64,000 nucleotides of DNA from Leuctra nigra (Eukaryota > Arthropoda > Insecta > Plecoptera > Leuctridae), in NCBI GenBank assembly GCA_934045905.1, contig OW203765.1, positions 27,685,997 through 27,749,996 of the forward strand, written 5' to 3'. Below the pieces are notes generated by a model, which searched no databases, was not told the origin of the DNA, and was given only the letters and a program-made list of their open reading frames with translations. A program made the position numbers and the translations under genes. Of the stretch, positions 36,501-47,100 are shown piece after piece. Position 1 is the first letter of the stretch. Every line of letters begins with the position of its first letter.

Positions 36501-39500
36501 GAGGAGCTGACAGTCTCGAGCACATCATGGCCAAGCGTCGCCAGAAGACTGAGAACAGTCGAACACCAGCTGAGCGAGGTGTGATGGAGTTAAGTCAAGG
36601 AGGAGCTGACAGTCTCGAGCACATCATGGCCAAGCGTCGCCAGAAGACTGAGAACAGTCGAACACCAGCTGAGCGAGGTGTGATGGAGTTAAGTCAAGGA
36701 GGAGCTGACAGTCTCGAGCACATCATGGCCAAGCGTCGCCAGAAGACTGAGAACAGTCGAATACCAGCTGAGCGAGGTGTGATGGAGTTAAGTCAAGGAG
36801 GAGCTGACAGTCCTGAGCACATCATGGCCAAGCGTCGCCAGAAGACTGAGAACAGTCGAATACCAGCTGAGCGAGGTGTGATGGAGTTAAGTCAAGGAGG
36901 AGCTGACAGTCTCGAGCACATCATGGCCAAGCGTCGCCAGAAGACTGAGAACAGTCGAATACCAGCTGAGAAGGACAGCCAAGGAGACACACAACCTATT
37001 GAGAGAGTCAATGAATTGAGTGTAAATAGTAACTATCAAAGAGACAATGCTTATGAAGAGATGTTGCATGACCTTGACTTGGAGATGCAAAGACGTCTTG
37101 TAGGTTGCATCAAGCATCATCAAGTACTCATCAGGTATGGTTATTAGTTATATACAACTTCTGGATATCCAAATCTACAAACTGACTTACGACCTGAATT
37201 CTATTTGCAGGCTCACTGGAGATTTCGTCTCCACAGTTCAAGCATATATGATGAGTGGTATATTTTTCTATCTTCTCGGGTCATCATTAGCTGTTCTTTA
37301 CTTAACAAAGGTGTGTCCGATATTTGGAACACCTATTCATTTGGGTCAACTGTACTTGATGTTAATTTCAACGTGAATTCTCTTTTAGGTTCGCTCATTT
37401 GATACCATGACTTGGATTTTGTTGATAATAATATCTGCTGGGACCTTACTTTTTGGCTGCGCTGTTTTTATGTCCGATTTGATTTCAGACGAGGTAAGAT
37501 GTACTACGAACTGGAACCCAAAAGTCCAATAGGGAAAAGAAGTGAAGTTTAGATTAGAGAATAATAAATATTTTATGAAAGTGAGGTGTTGTTGATGACA
37601 GATGTGGTATTATTTTTGTTGTGTGATGAATATTTTTCAATGAATGAATTTACAAAGTTTGGTAGATTGTAGCTGTCCATGAAACATAATTTTACGTCAC
37701 ACGCCGAGTCTGGCCGAATAGATAATGTTAGCCAGAGCCGGTTCTATGCATCCCGTAACACAGGGAAACACGGCGTGTGACGTACAGCTTGTTTTTGCAG
37801 AGGAGTGAAATGTCGAAAACTAATAAATTAATTATGGGAAATATATGAATTAAAAAGATGTAATAAAATTTCACATTGCTTTAAAAAATAATAATAATCG
37901 TCAGAAGAATTTCCATTGAAAAACGTTATATGACTTTTATTATTAATGCATTTGCACAAAATATTGGTACCCTTTAATTACAACAGCAGTGCTGACAGTT
38001 TTATTCTAATGCCAGAGCAATTTTTTGACTAGGATGATAACTCCACAGTTATCATCCTATAGGTTTTGAATGATATAATGTTCAACCTGTTGTCTCGTGT
38101 TACAGAGTGCAGCAGTGAGGGAGGCTGTCTACGGTTGTGATTGGTTCGAAGCGTCAGAAAGCTTCAAGCGATCAATGCGGATCATGATGTCGATGGCTAA
38201 TCAACCTGTTGTCCCGTGTTACAGAGTGCAGCAGTGAGGGAGGCTGTCTACGGTTGTGATTGGTACGAAGCGTCAGAAAGCTTCAAGCGATCAATGCGGA
38301 TCATGATGTCGATGGCTAATCAACCTGTTGTCCCGTGTTACAGAGTGCAGCAGTGAGGGAGGCTGTCTACGGTTGTGATTGGTACGAAGCGTCAGAAAGC
38401 TTCAAGCGATCAATGCGGATCATGATGTCGATGGCTAATCAACCTGTTGTCCCGTGTTACAGAGTGCAGCAGTGAGGGAGGCTGTCTACGGTTGTGATTG
38501 GTACGAAGCGTCAGAAAGCTTCAAGCGATCAATGCGGATCATGATGTCGATGGCTAATCAACCTGTTGTCCCGTGTTACAGAGTGCAGCAGTGAGGGAGG
38601 CTGTCTACGGTTGTGATTGGTACGAAGCGTCAGAAAGCTTCAAGCGATCAATGCGGATCATGATGTCGATGGCTAATAAACCCTTGACGCCTATTGCAGC
38701 TGGTTTTATTCCATTTAATTTGGAAACACTGAGAGTTGTAAGTAGAAAGAGTATTCTTATTCTGGGAAAACGCTTAGTGAACTGTTGATAAACGTCTTCG
38801 AAATGCATTGCTAAGTAGATAAATTAACATTCAATCAATCTTCTTTGAAAATTTGAAGAGCTGACTGGTTTGAATTTAAGATAAAGATGGCATTATATTA
38901 TGCTTCGAAGCTATATCTATACAATTTAGAGGATGGATTGAAAAAAATTGATGTTGCAGGCACTTTTTTGGATTGGAGACAAAGTGGGTTGACGAAATGA
39001 TTTGGAATTTTAATCAGGATTTGATAAAAGACAAACTTAGGGTTATCACTTGTTACGTATTTAATTTTTGGCTTCGTTGTTAGCTAGTAATAGTTAGTTG
39101 ATTTTTCGTGAAAAAGCTGTTTTCTTGTCTCGCTGGGTGCCGTAAAAAATTTAATTTAAAAAATGCGGCAAGTGATAACCCTAAGTTTGTCTTTTATCTA
39201 ATCATGATAAAATTTTGATATCAGTTTGAAAGAGCGTATAGCGAGCGTCCTTACGATACTCATGTGGCACTTTTTATGTTCTTTGTTTGTGTTTTTGTTC
39301 AATTTCCAAGGCACACCGTTATGATAATCCATTATAAGTGTTTCCGCAGTAGTTTTATTCGTATACAACTATAGAATTCTTATTCATAATTATTATTGTT
39401 TTAGGCACGGGTTTTGTTTCAGATGCTGAAGATGTCGTATGACAATTACTCCGTGATGTCCGAGATGATTTCGCGCCGCGCAAAATCATCTTCGAGTTCA

Positions 39501-39512
39501 GTTAATCATTAG
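33533..39512 (+). CDS. Odorant receptor (7tm_6) with expanded intracellular loop
   Basis: Seven exons join in phase to 753 aa: 33533-33605, 35214-35646, 35830-37134, 37211-37310, 37389-37493, 38582-38737, 39423-39512, all GT/AG. The C-terminal half carries 7tm_6 hallmarks: CIKHHQVLIR, YLLGSSLAVLYLTK, YGCDWYEASESFKRSMRIM, NKPLTPIAAGFIPFNLETL and a final SYDNYSVM. Hydrophobic segments include FGAMFILYITLLPAFM and IWMANLALLCCELSLTFI. Insect odorant receptors form ligand-gated cation channels with Orco in sensory dendrites. Residues ~230-549 are ten copies of a 33-residue unit (array F), between TM4 and TM5, an intracellular loop in this family. Without nine units the length is ~456 aa, normal for the family. 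Exon 1 is the least certain. Exon 6's acceptor lies in array C; the last copy must be used. Confidence 0.92.
33941..34364. mobile_element. hAT-like MITE in odorant-receptor intron 1
   Basis: The ends CAGGGACGG and CCGTCCCTG are inverted. The 8-bp flanks GGTTGGAG and CGTTGGAT share GTTGGA, consistent with a decayed 8-bp target duplication. A 14-base C run precedes the right end. No transposase. Confidence 0.7.
34545..34975. mobile_element. Two tandem MITE copies with TACACTCGG ends
   Basis: Copy 2 (about 34761-34975) has ends GTACACTCGGCCAAACAAAA and TTTTGTTTGGCCAAGTGTAC. Copy 1 (about 34545-34765) is a diverged version with TACACTCGGTACAACAAAAA and TTTAGTTGCGCCAAATGTAC. Both share GACTGCTGGTCATG and AGAGTGAGACAA internally, with a period near 215 bp. 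Confidence 0.75.
36011..36969 (+). repeat. Array F: coding minisatellite, 99 bp x ~10, in odorant-receptor exon 3
   Basis: Unit starts occur every 99 bp from 36011 to 36902: nine full units and a partial tenth. Each encodes 33 residues (ADSLEHIMAKRRQKTENSR, then TPAERGVMELSQGG) and is in frame. Variants include Leu-to-Pro, Lys-to-Gln, and Thr-to-Ile in the last three units. The repeat is rich in charged residues and glutamine and has no cysteine. Confidence 0.98.
37693..37784. repeat. Short palindromic element with TACGTCACACGCCG arms
   Basis: TACGTCACACGCCG at the left and CGGCGTGTGACGTA at the right are perfect inverse complements, 92 bp overall, in intron 5 of the odorant receptor. It could be a small MITE or solo hairpin. 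Each end holds an ACGTCA/TGACGT word. Confidence 0.75.
38083..38677 (+). repeat. Array C: 5 x 119 bp, each with the exon-6 acceptor of the odorant receptor
   Basis: The junction TGTTACAG|AGTGCAGCAG recurs with exon starts at 38106, 38225, 38344, 38463 and 38582, all 119 bp apart. Each unit has 25 bp of intron (CAACCTGTTGTCCCGTGTTACAG) and 94 bp of exon 6. Only the last continues into AAACCCTTGACG and the rest of the exon. Reading from one unit to the next gives CAG CAG TGA, a stop. Confidence 0.97.
38956..39210 (+). repeat. Dispersed repeat family R3, copy 2
   Basis: TGCAGGCACTTTTTTGGATT, GGAGACAAAGTGGG, TCTTGTCTCGCTGGGTGCCG and AAGTGATAACCCTAAGTTTG match 29283-29520. Located in the last intron of the odorant receptor. 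Confidence 0.7.
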
Positions 39513-39527
39513 CTCATCTTAAAGACG

Positions 39528-39904
39528 GTTGGGTAGTGAGTTTGACCTTGAAGAGATTTTTAATCGATTTTTATCAATATCTTTTACCAATGTAATTTTG
39601 TTGACAAAATAAGGCTTTGTACGAGTATTCAGAACAGTTCAATGAAAATTATTCCATAGCTTGTAATGGTTTATTAGATTTACTTTGTCCTACAGACGTT
39701 AAGTGCCAAAAATTAGTAAAATTAAGGTACTAAACATCTGTTGGACAAAATAAAGCTAATAACTTATACCAAACTATGAAATTATTTTCATTTAATTGTT
39801 CTGAATACTCGTACAAAGCCCTATTTTGTTAACAATTACATTGGTAAAAGATATTGATAAAAATCGATTAAAAAACTCTTCAAGGCCACGCTCACTACTC
39901 AGCC
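39528..39904. repeat. Inverted repeat, ~125-bp arms, just after the odorant-receptor stop
   Basis: The left arm (39528-39654) and right arm (39778-39904) are inverse complements with a few mismatches. Matching words are GGTTGGGTAGTGAG / CTCACTACTCAGCC, TTTTTATCAATATCTTTTACC and ACGAGTATTCAGAAC. The loop is about 123 bp and holds the AATAAA at 39749. The left arm starts 16 bp after the stop codon. Confidence 0.9.
39749..39754 (+). terminator. Candidate poly-A signal of the odorant receptor
   Basis: AATAAA about 240 bases past the stop at 39510-39512, in the loop of the inverted repeat, so cleavage here would leave only the left arm in the mRNA. Confidence 0.35.
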
Positions 39905-40076
39905 CTCTTAATATTGTCAAGTGTACGTCGCCTCTCCATGTTCTGATGAAACCAGTCTTGCAAGTCATCCCTCTGTACAAATATCAGTTATTACACCCAC
40001 ATTGTTGTATGTTTAATTTAGGACACGCCATTGCTTAACTGGTATTGTTTTTAAGCAGGTATGAACACCGTTGATC

Positions 40077-40200
40077 CCAATGCCGGAAAAAACTCCGTGT
40101 GACGGTGTGAAAAAGTCAGCCAAGTCTCTTTACCTAATAATAAAGAAGTATCAAAAAAAGATATCAAAAAAGGAGCCAAGTCAATAACATTAAAATTATT
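40077..40200. repeat. Half copy of the foldback family (left half)
   Basis: AACTCCGTGTGACGG, CAGCCAAGTCTCTTTAC and GGAGCCAAGTCAATAAC parallel the left arm of 40972-41316. Confidence 0.6.
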
Positions 40201-40687
40201 TGATCTTATTGAAATAAAAAAATATAGACTGTCGAGAAAAACTTAAAAAAATGACTTATTTGTCCATGTACACAATGTCTATGTATGTATTAAAGCCACT
40301 CAAATCATGGCATAATAAAAATTATAACTTACAAGTTTTTATTTATACGACAGAGGAATTCCCTATGACAACACAATTAAATAGTTACAATAGTTTTATC
40401 AGAACTGATAAAACTATTCAAATAACTTATTTGATTTAAATCACTACATTTCGAGTACGATTCTTTCTCTTAAAATTAGTTTATAGAATTATTTGTTGAA
40501 GCAAATTAGAAGCTCAAATTCCTCATCACAAAATCCTCATTCATTCGTAGACTAAAAACTAGTCCAGTCAGTCCGCTGTTTGGTCGTAAATGTTTTTGTA
40601 TTAAAAATTACAAATGGTAGCAGATGTTGGATTATCCAATGATTTCGTATTGATTGACGATGGAATAAGAAAATCTTAGAAAATTAA

Positions 40688-40877
40688 AATAGACAACATC
40701 ATAAATCATCTAGTTAGCTCTGCTTTTCAAAAAATTTCATATGCAGTACCGTGATCCAAGTATCTATTATGGTTATGATCCACTGTTGAAAAACCATAAT
40801 AGATACTTGGATCACGGTACTGCATATTAAATTTTTTGAAAAGCAGAGCTAACTAGATAATTTATGATGTTGTCTAT
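40688..40877. repeat. Near-perfect hairpin, ~86-bp arms and 17-bp loop
   Basis: Left arm 40688-40774 and right arm 40792-40877 are inverse complements with very few mismatches (AATAGACAACATCATAAAT ... CCATAATAGATACTTGGATC). The loop is about 17 bases. It could be a MITE or the precursor of small RNAs. Confidence 0.88.
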
Positions 40878-40971
40878 TGCAGTTAAAACAGCGGAATAAA
40901 CCATGATTTGGAGTTACTTTGCAGGAATTATGTAAATTCACGTTTATTTATAAAAATTTATGTTTAATAGA

Positions 40972-41316
40972 CCATAAAAAACACTCCGTGTAAATATACC
41001 AACCAAGTCTCTTCAACTAAAAAAAAAATTATGAAATCTAAAAATTCTGCACTGATAAGTAGTGATATCAAAAAATGAGCCAAGTCAAAATTTAATTTGA
41101 AAATCATTATAATATATATCAAATATACATATATACATAGTATACCTATAATGCCCTAAAAAAACGATGCGCCAAGTATTTTTTGATTTTCAAATAAAGT
41201 TTTGACTTGGCTCATTTTTTGATATCACTACTTATCAGTGCAGAATTTTTAGATATCATTATTTTTTTTAGTTGAAGAGACTTGGCTGGTATTTTTACAC
41301 GGAGTGTTTTTTATGG
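40972..41316. repeat. Foldback element with GATGCGCCAAG core
   Basis: The outer ends are CCATAAAAAACACTCCGTGT and ACACGGAGTGTTTTTTATGG, with arms of about 115 bp (40972-41086 and 41200-41316) in near-perfect inverse complement, including AAAAATTCTGCACTGATAAG. The core contains ACGATGCGCCAAG, a word also at the inner end of the foldback at 10932-11875. Confidence 0.88.
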
Positions 41317-41499
41317 GGATATCACTCCTTTTTTTAGTTTATTCTTACAACTGATGTGTTACACATCAAATAAACAATTACTAAATCCTGTAAAAAATCA
41401 CATTTACAATTTGGTTACACCTAAAGAAAAACTGCGAATGGTGCATATGATATATGCTTTAAATGATCTTTCATGAAGAATATCAAAGGTTTCATTACA

Positions 41500-42440
41500 A
41501 TTGGTCAACCCAGTTCCGAGATATAGCAACACTTCGGTTTTCAAAATGGCTGATGAACTTACTGCATTGCCACATATAATTTATATTTATGTGTCATTAC
41601 AAGTATTCTGTATATGTATTTTTTGTATGGTAAGGGAATTATAATAAATTTTAAATTTTAATGGTGTAATTTCCGGTTTCATAAATAGGAAAATTCTAGT
41701 TTGACTATTGCTATTCCAAAGAGTTGGCCTTACGAATCATTTGTCGCTACTTTCGTATCGATCGGTCTAGCCGTATTCGAGTTATGACGTTACTTCCGGT
41801 TTTAAAATGGCGGCTGAAATCTCTTACCCCATAAATTATAATTTAAACATGATTACAATTTATTATAAGCTGTCTCAAATAGTATTTATTTTATCAAAAT
41901 GTAAATTTGTTAGAGTTTTAAAATGTGTGACGTCATTTCCGGTTTCGGTATGGGAATCGTCAAATATTACTGATGATTATATATAAGGTTGACCGTCTAA
42001 ATCGTTTAGCGCTGGTTTTGTTCTAATCTGTTTAGCCGTTTTTGAGATATGATGTCACTTCCTGTTTCAAAATGGCGGCTTCCGGTTGGTTTTATAACAA
42101 GTCAAATGCAATATCAAAAGTACATACGTTACATAAAATCAAGACAATCGGATCAACAGTTGTTGCTGAAATGCAAATCGATGTATTTAAAATTTCATAA
42201 CGTCATTTCCGGTTTCTTTAACATAATGTTTAGCCTTTTTCTACTGATAATCCATATAGATGACCGTCTGAATCGATTGGCGCAAATTTCGTTCCGATCG
42301 GTCCAACCGTTGACGAGATATGACGTCACTGCCGGTTTCAAAATGGCGGCACAAAAAAATCATACAAGAGGAGGGCAAATCAGACGCCAAAAGTGCACAC
42401 GTGGTAAAAATGTCAGATCAATCGGTTCATCAGTTTAGGC
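41500..42440. repeat. Degenerate ~270-bp tandem repeat with CCGGTTT..AAAATGGCGGC core
   Basis: TTCAAAATGGCTGATG near 41540, TTTAAAATGGCGGCTG near 41800, TTTCAAAATGGCGGCTTCC near 42064 and TTTCAAAATGGCGGCACA near 42336 recur about 260-275 bp apart, interleaved with 'GTCATTTCCGGTTTC'. TGACGTCA-type words recur. The 129-aa open frame at 42049-42438 is a repeat shadow. Confidence 0.7.
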
Positions 42441-42718
42441 TGTGGCCTGTTTACCGGATTCTAGCTCCAGCCTACGGAGATTATTACTGATTAAAACCGC
42501 CCTAAAACACGATTTTCACAGCCCTCTAGCTCGCAAAGGGCGTAACCTATTGTTCCCAAATTTTGTATATGTGGTGGGGTGGGCCATAGCTCAAAATTAA
42601 GATCTTTCGCAACAATGTGAGATTTCCCAATTTTAAGATCCAGTAGGCCGAAAATGCCACTGATGCTTACAGTAAAAGTGGGTTTGCTCCAGCCTTTTTA
42701 AATGAGGGTGTGCGCGCC

Positions 42719-42760
42719 GTACGACTTGGCTGGCGTGGAGCGACCGCTCCACTAGATCTA
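42719..42760. repeat. Short repeat with palindrome TGGAGCGACCGCTCCA
   Basis: Near-identical to 30448-30492: ACGACTTGGCTGGCGTGGAG, then CGACCGCTCCACTAGAT. Confidence 0.7.
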
Positions 42761-43205
42761 TGCGAATTTATCTTTGATTTATATTGTGAGTTTTTATGGG
42801 AATTTATGTAACTTTCGCATAACGAAATTAACGGAGTTACATTTCCACTACGTTGGAAATTGGATTATCTGCCCCCTCTATTTTCTTTTCTTGGATCCAT
42901 GTTTCAGTAAAATACTTTACTAAATGGAGTAATCTTTTATGTCAATGACATCAACACAAACTTGCTAATGTGCAAAAAAAATCTGATTTTTAACAAGCTT
43001 CCGATTCTTGTTTAAACTCAAATCAACTCAAACTCAAAATCAACTATTTGAACACTGGTATGAACTTTATCCAAACGTCGTAGGTATTAAAATGTCAGTA
43101 ACTTTTTTCTCAACGCTCAAATATTTCTGAAAATCAAATTTTCATATGTTGTATATAATGTGTGAAAGTTTCAGATTTGTATCTTTAACAGTTCTGTAAT
43201 AGTTA

Positions 43206-43380
43206 CAGTTTGTTTTTCCTTTGTTTGAACTCTCAACAGACGGAGCCACCGTCAGTTGTTCTGTAAGGCCGAGAAAGACAACATTGCAAGGTGAGCGCGC
43301 AATGAAGTCTTTCTCGGCCTAGCAGAACAACTGACTGTGGCTCCATCTGGTGAGAGTTCATACATAGGAAAAACGAACTG
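43206..43380. repeat. Imperfect long hairpin, ~75-bp arms
   Basis: Left arm about 43206-43280 and right arm about 43303-43380 pair with scattered mismatches (AGTTGTTCTGTAAGGCCGAG against CTCGGCCTAGCAGAACAACT). The loop of about 22 bases holds GCGCGC. The mismatch pattern is compatible with an old palindrome or a small-RNA precursor. Confidence 0.8.
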
Positions 43381-43740
43381 TACCTCTCAAAGAGGGGATT
43401 TTTTTGCATCCAGGTATACATAAATGGATCACTTACCCAAAGCTCTAACACAGAGCTTGATTGTGGAAAAAATAATCGAACCAAAAGTCATTCCGTATCA
43501 AATCAACCACAATATCTCAATTATTTACACAACCCCATTAGATTTAGATGGAACTAAGTATCATTTTCAATGTTGTCTACTTATTTGGATAATATGAACA
43601 TAGCTTGTTATTGAATAATTCCTTTATCTAAATCGGTTAGAGAGGTATAGTCCTTTTAGGGACTTAGTGGAAGAGTGTTCATTGTATATTATTATTTGTG
43701 TCAATAAAATAGTTGTTCAAACAAAAAAATAGTAATACAG

Positions 43741-43746
43741 TTTATT
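43741..43746 (-). terminator. Candidate poly-A signal of NRF gene 2
   Basis: AATAAA on the minus strand, about 355 bases past the stop codon at 44103-44101. Plausible only by position. Confidence 0.35.
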
Positions 43747-44100
43747 TTTTTTTACAAATTGGTACAACCGCTTTGATGAAAATGTGGCCTCACTTATATG
43801 GCATCCGTCTTTAGGAATATAGGTTATAATTTCACAGTATGAAAAGACGATATTACTAAGATTTTCAATCTTACTATACCTCCAGAAAATGCCCCCAACA
43901 AAGGGGAAGTTTTTCAATACCTAATCTGATACAACTTGATAACTTTAAACGGTAATTCAAGGAATGTCATTGGTAGTTGATATGACAAAATAGTCCTAAT
44001 CAGCTGTTTATAATTCACTCAAATTAAAATTGATAACGTGACTCGAGGGCACATGATCTCACCTAGGATGATAACTATTAAGATCTCATTGAACCCTTAA

Positions 44101-47100
44101 TTACAGTTCTGTTCCTTCTTCTTTCCTTTTCTCTTCCTTCTGCACGTGTCTTCTGGTCAGAACCGTGAGATCTGATTGGTGGATCGAGGTCTTCGCACCT
44201 CCGTTGTTCTTCTCTGACACTTCTTGTTCTGTTGAGGCGCCGTTATTGATTGATGTTGGTGGCGTTCCATTTGTAGAAGATCTCGCAGTATCCTTGGCAT
44301 CAACTGAAACCAAGCAAAACTCATTCATTGTGATTTATAAAGTTTCATGTTAAATGTTCAATAGCACTCGGCCGTTGGAGCAAATTGAGAAAGATAATGT
44401 TTCATAAGTGGTTGTAACTTTGATAGGATGATTTGACATGATCAGTCTGATTGTATTAGTAGCACTTTTTTTATGTTTACTTCGTGCCCTGTTAAAAAGC
44501 CACAGGTTATTCAACAAACCCGCGCAAAACTAGGGTTGTACTTGGCACATTTTTTAAATTAAAATATATACGGCACCCAGCAAGACAAAAAATTAGCTAA
44601 TTTTTCACACAAAAAAATCACCTTTTTTAGACTCTTTAGTTTCATTAGTTCTTAAATGTTCCATTTCTATTCTTCACAATCATCTTTATAATAGTGTAGC
44701 TTAGGTATATCCTTTATCCAGATTTTTGAGATTTGCATTTATTAATTTATTCACATAGTATACAAAAAAAAAATTAGTGTTGAAAGTTGAAAAATTCAAC
44801 TTATTATTACATGTATTACTAAGCGACAAATTAAATATGTACCAAGTGATAACCCTAAGTGTGTCTTAAATATCTAATCACGATAAAAGTTTCAAATCAT
44901 TTCGTCGACCCATGTTTGTCTCCAATCGCATCCAAAAAAGTGCTTGTAAAAAGAAGACGAATCGCTCACTCTTGCAACTTAAGTGCAGAATAGGCGTAAA
45001 TGTATGTGAGGTAGGTAGTAAGGTCAAGGGCGTTTCAGGGGGGGCCGAGGGGGCCATGCCCCCCCCCCCCCCGAAATCAGAATGTCATCTAAGAAAATAA
45101 GCACATTTAAAATAATATGTAAAAAAAAACAATTAAAAATAAACAGATCATGTCAAAAACGTTCCAAAATGGTTTGAATTGAGAAATAAATTCAAAAAAT
45201 TTCCGGGGCTGTACGCCCCGGTCTTGAATATCCTAATGAGTTCAATAAATGTACCTATTCTTAAACCTCTTCGACCAATTTATGGATATTTTATAATTTA
45301 TAATTCCCCAAAATAGCTATACACTGCGATTCAAAATTGCATCTAAATGAATGACCTTGATCCAAAATTTTCTCGGGGGCTGTGCCCCCGAACCCCCTGT
45401 TTTTCACAATGATTTGTCGAAATTTTAATAATGTCCGGCCCCCCCCCCCCCGAAATTTCATCCTGGATACGCCCTTGAGTAAGGTAGTTTATGTAAGACT
45501 GGACAGCTCGATGGCTTGGCCAAATACTTTTCGTAAAGAAATTCCTCATCATTCAAATGATTGCTGAACTGCTGCCTTCCCACGATCATAGAGTTGATAT
45601 TACATTAAGAGAGAGTTTGGCGTGGACTTACGTTTGGCGAGCAGAATGTTGCCGAGGATTGAGAACGGTGTTTCTACTAAGAGATACACAACGAGAGCTG
45701 TGTAAAACGAGATGACTGTCACTCCCAGGAACTCTGTTATCTGTAAACACAATACGAGATATTTCAGTCAAATTGTAGTAAAAGAGTTGCTGAACTTTTT
45801 GAGTAATGTTTAGTTTACCTTCAGTGTCACACTTCTTGATGGAAATTAGAACATGTTCTTTTGATATAAACGTTGGGCTCAAGTTCTGTGACAGTAGATG
45901 TTTCGTAAAAAATAAAATCTTATGAAAAATGCGAATGTGACACATATGTTTTAAAGAAATTGTACCATGTACAGAGTATGTTCAAGATATTTGAAATAAC
46001 GGCACTTCCTATATTAAAATAGTGTTTATCTATAATGTATCTTCGCGTACCATCAATCCACAATTTTTAAATATTTTTCGTAAATCGCCATGACTTACAA
46101 AATAATAGAACCCTCGTTTCAATTTCTGAAAAATTCTCGATCTTATCTTATTCTACTATAATGAGTTTGAACAATGGCGCATACAACATAATTATTTACA
46201 TCGCAGAGAAGTTCAGAAGACGACAATCAAGGTAATTGATATTCTGCTGGGATAGTTACCATCTGCGTGTCGTTGAAATGCGCATGAGTCTTGGCGAGCG
46301 CCGGCAGGCCCGTGGTGATCATGTAGTGAGTCATGTAGGCGCAGAAGCACAGCTTGCTGAGCACGTGGAACACGTGGCAGGACAGGAACGTGGTCAGGAA
46401 GCCTGGAACCAGACAATGCCCGTGGTGATCATGTAGTGAGTCATGTAGGTGCAGAAGCACAGCTTGCTGAGCACGTGGAACACGTGGCAGGACAGGAACG
46501 TGGTCAGGAAGCCTGGAACCAGACAATGCCTGTGGTGATCATGTAGTGAGTCATGTAGGCGCAGAAGCACAGCTTGCTGAGCACGTGGAACACGTGGCAG
46601 GACAGGAACGTGGTCAGGAAGCCTGGAACCAGACAATGCCCGTGGTGATCATGTAGTGAGTCATGTAGGCGCAGAAGCACAGCTTGCTGAGCACGTGGAA
46701 CACGTGGCAGGACAGGAACGTGGTCAGGAAGCCTGGAACCAGACAATGCCCGTGGTGATCATGAAGTGGGTCATGTAGGCGCAGAAGCACAGCTTGCTGA
46801 GCACGTGGAACACGTGGCAGGACAGGAACGTGGTCAGGAAGCCTGGAACCAGACAATGCCCGTGGTGATCATGTAGTGAGTCATGTAGGCGCAGAAGCAC
46901 AGCTTGCTGAGCACGTGGAACACGTGGCAGGACAGGAACGTGGTCAGGAAGCCTGGAACCAGACAATGCCCGTGGTGATCATGTAGTGGGTCATGTAGGC
47001 GCAGAAGCACAGCTTGCTGAGCACGTGGAACACGTGGCAGGACAGGAACGTGGTCAGGAAGCCTGGAACCAGACAATGCCCGTGGTGATCATGTAGTGAG

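Larger units (their letters stand above)
42441..44100. other. Gene-free stretch between repeats and NRF gene 2
   Basis: Contains the short repeat at 42719-42760, the hairpin at 43206-43380 and AT-rich sequence that is presumably the 3' flank and UTR of NRF gene 2. No coding exon recognised. Confidence 0.5.

Noticed and set aside
42049..42438. 129-aa open frame
   Set aside because: It lies in the degenerate 270-bp repeat and contains the repeat core; no domain or splice context.
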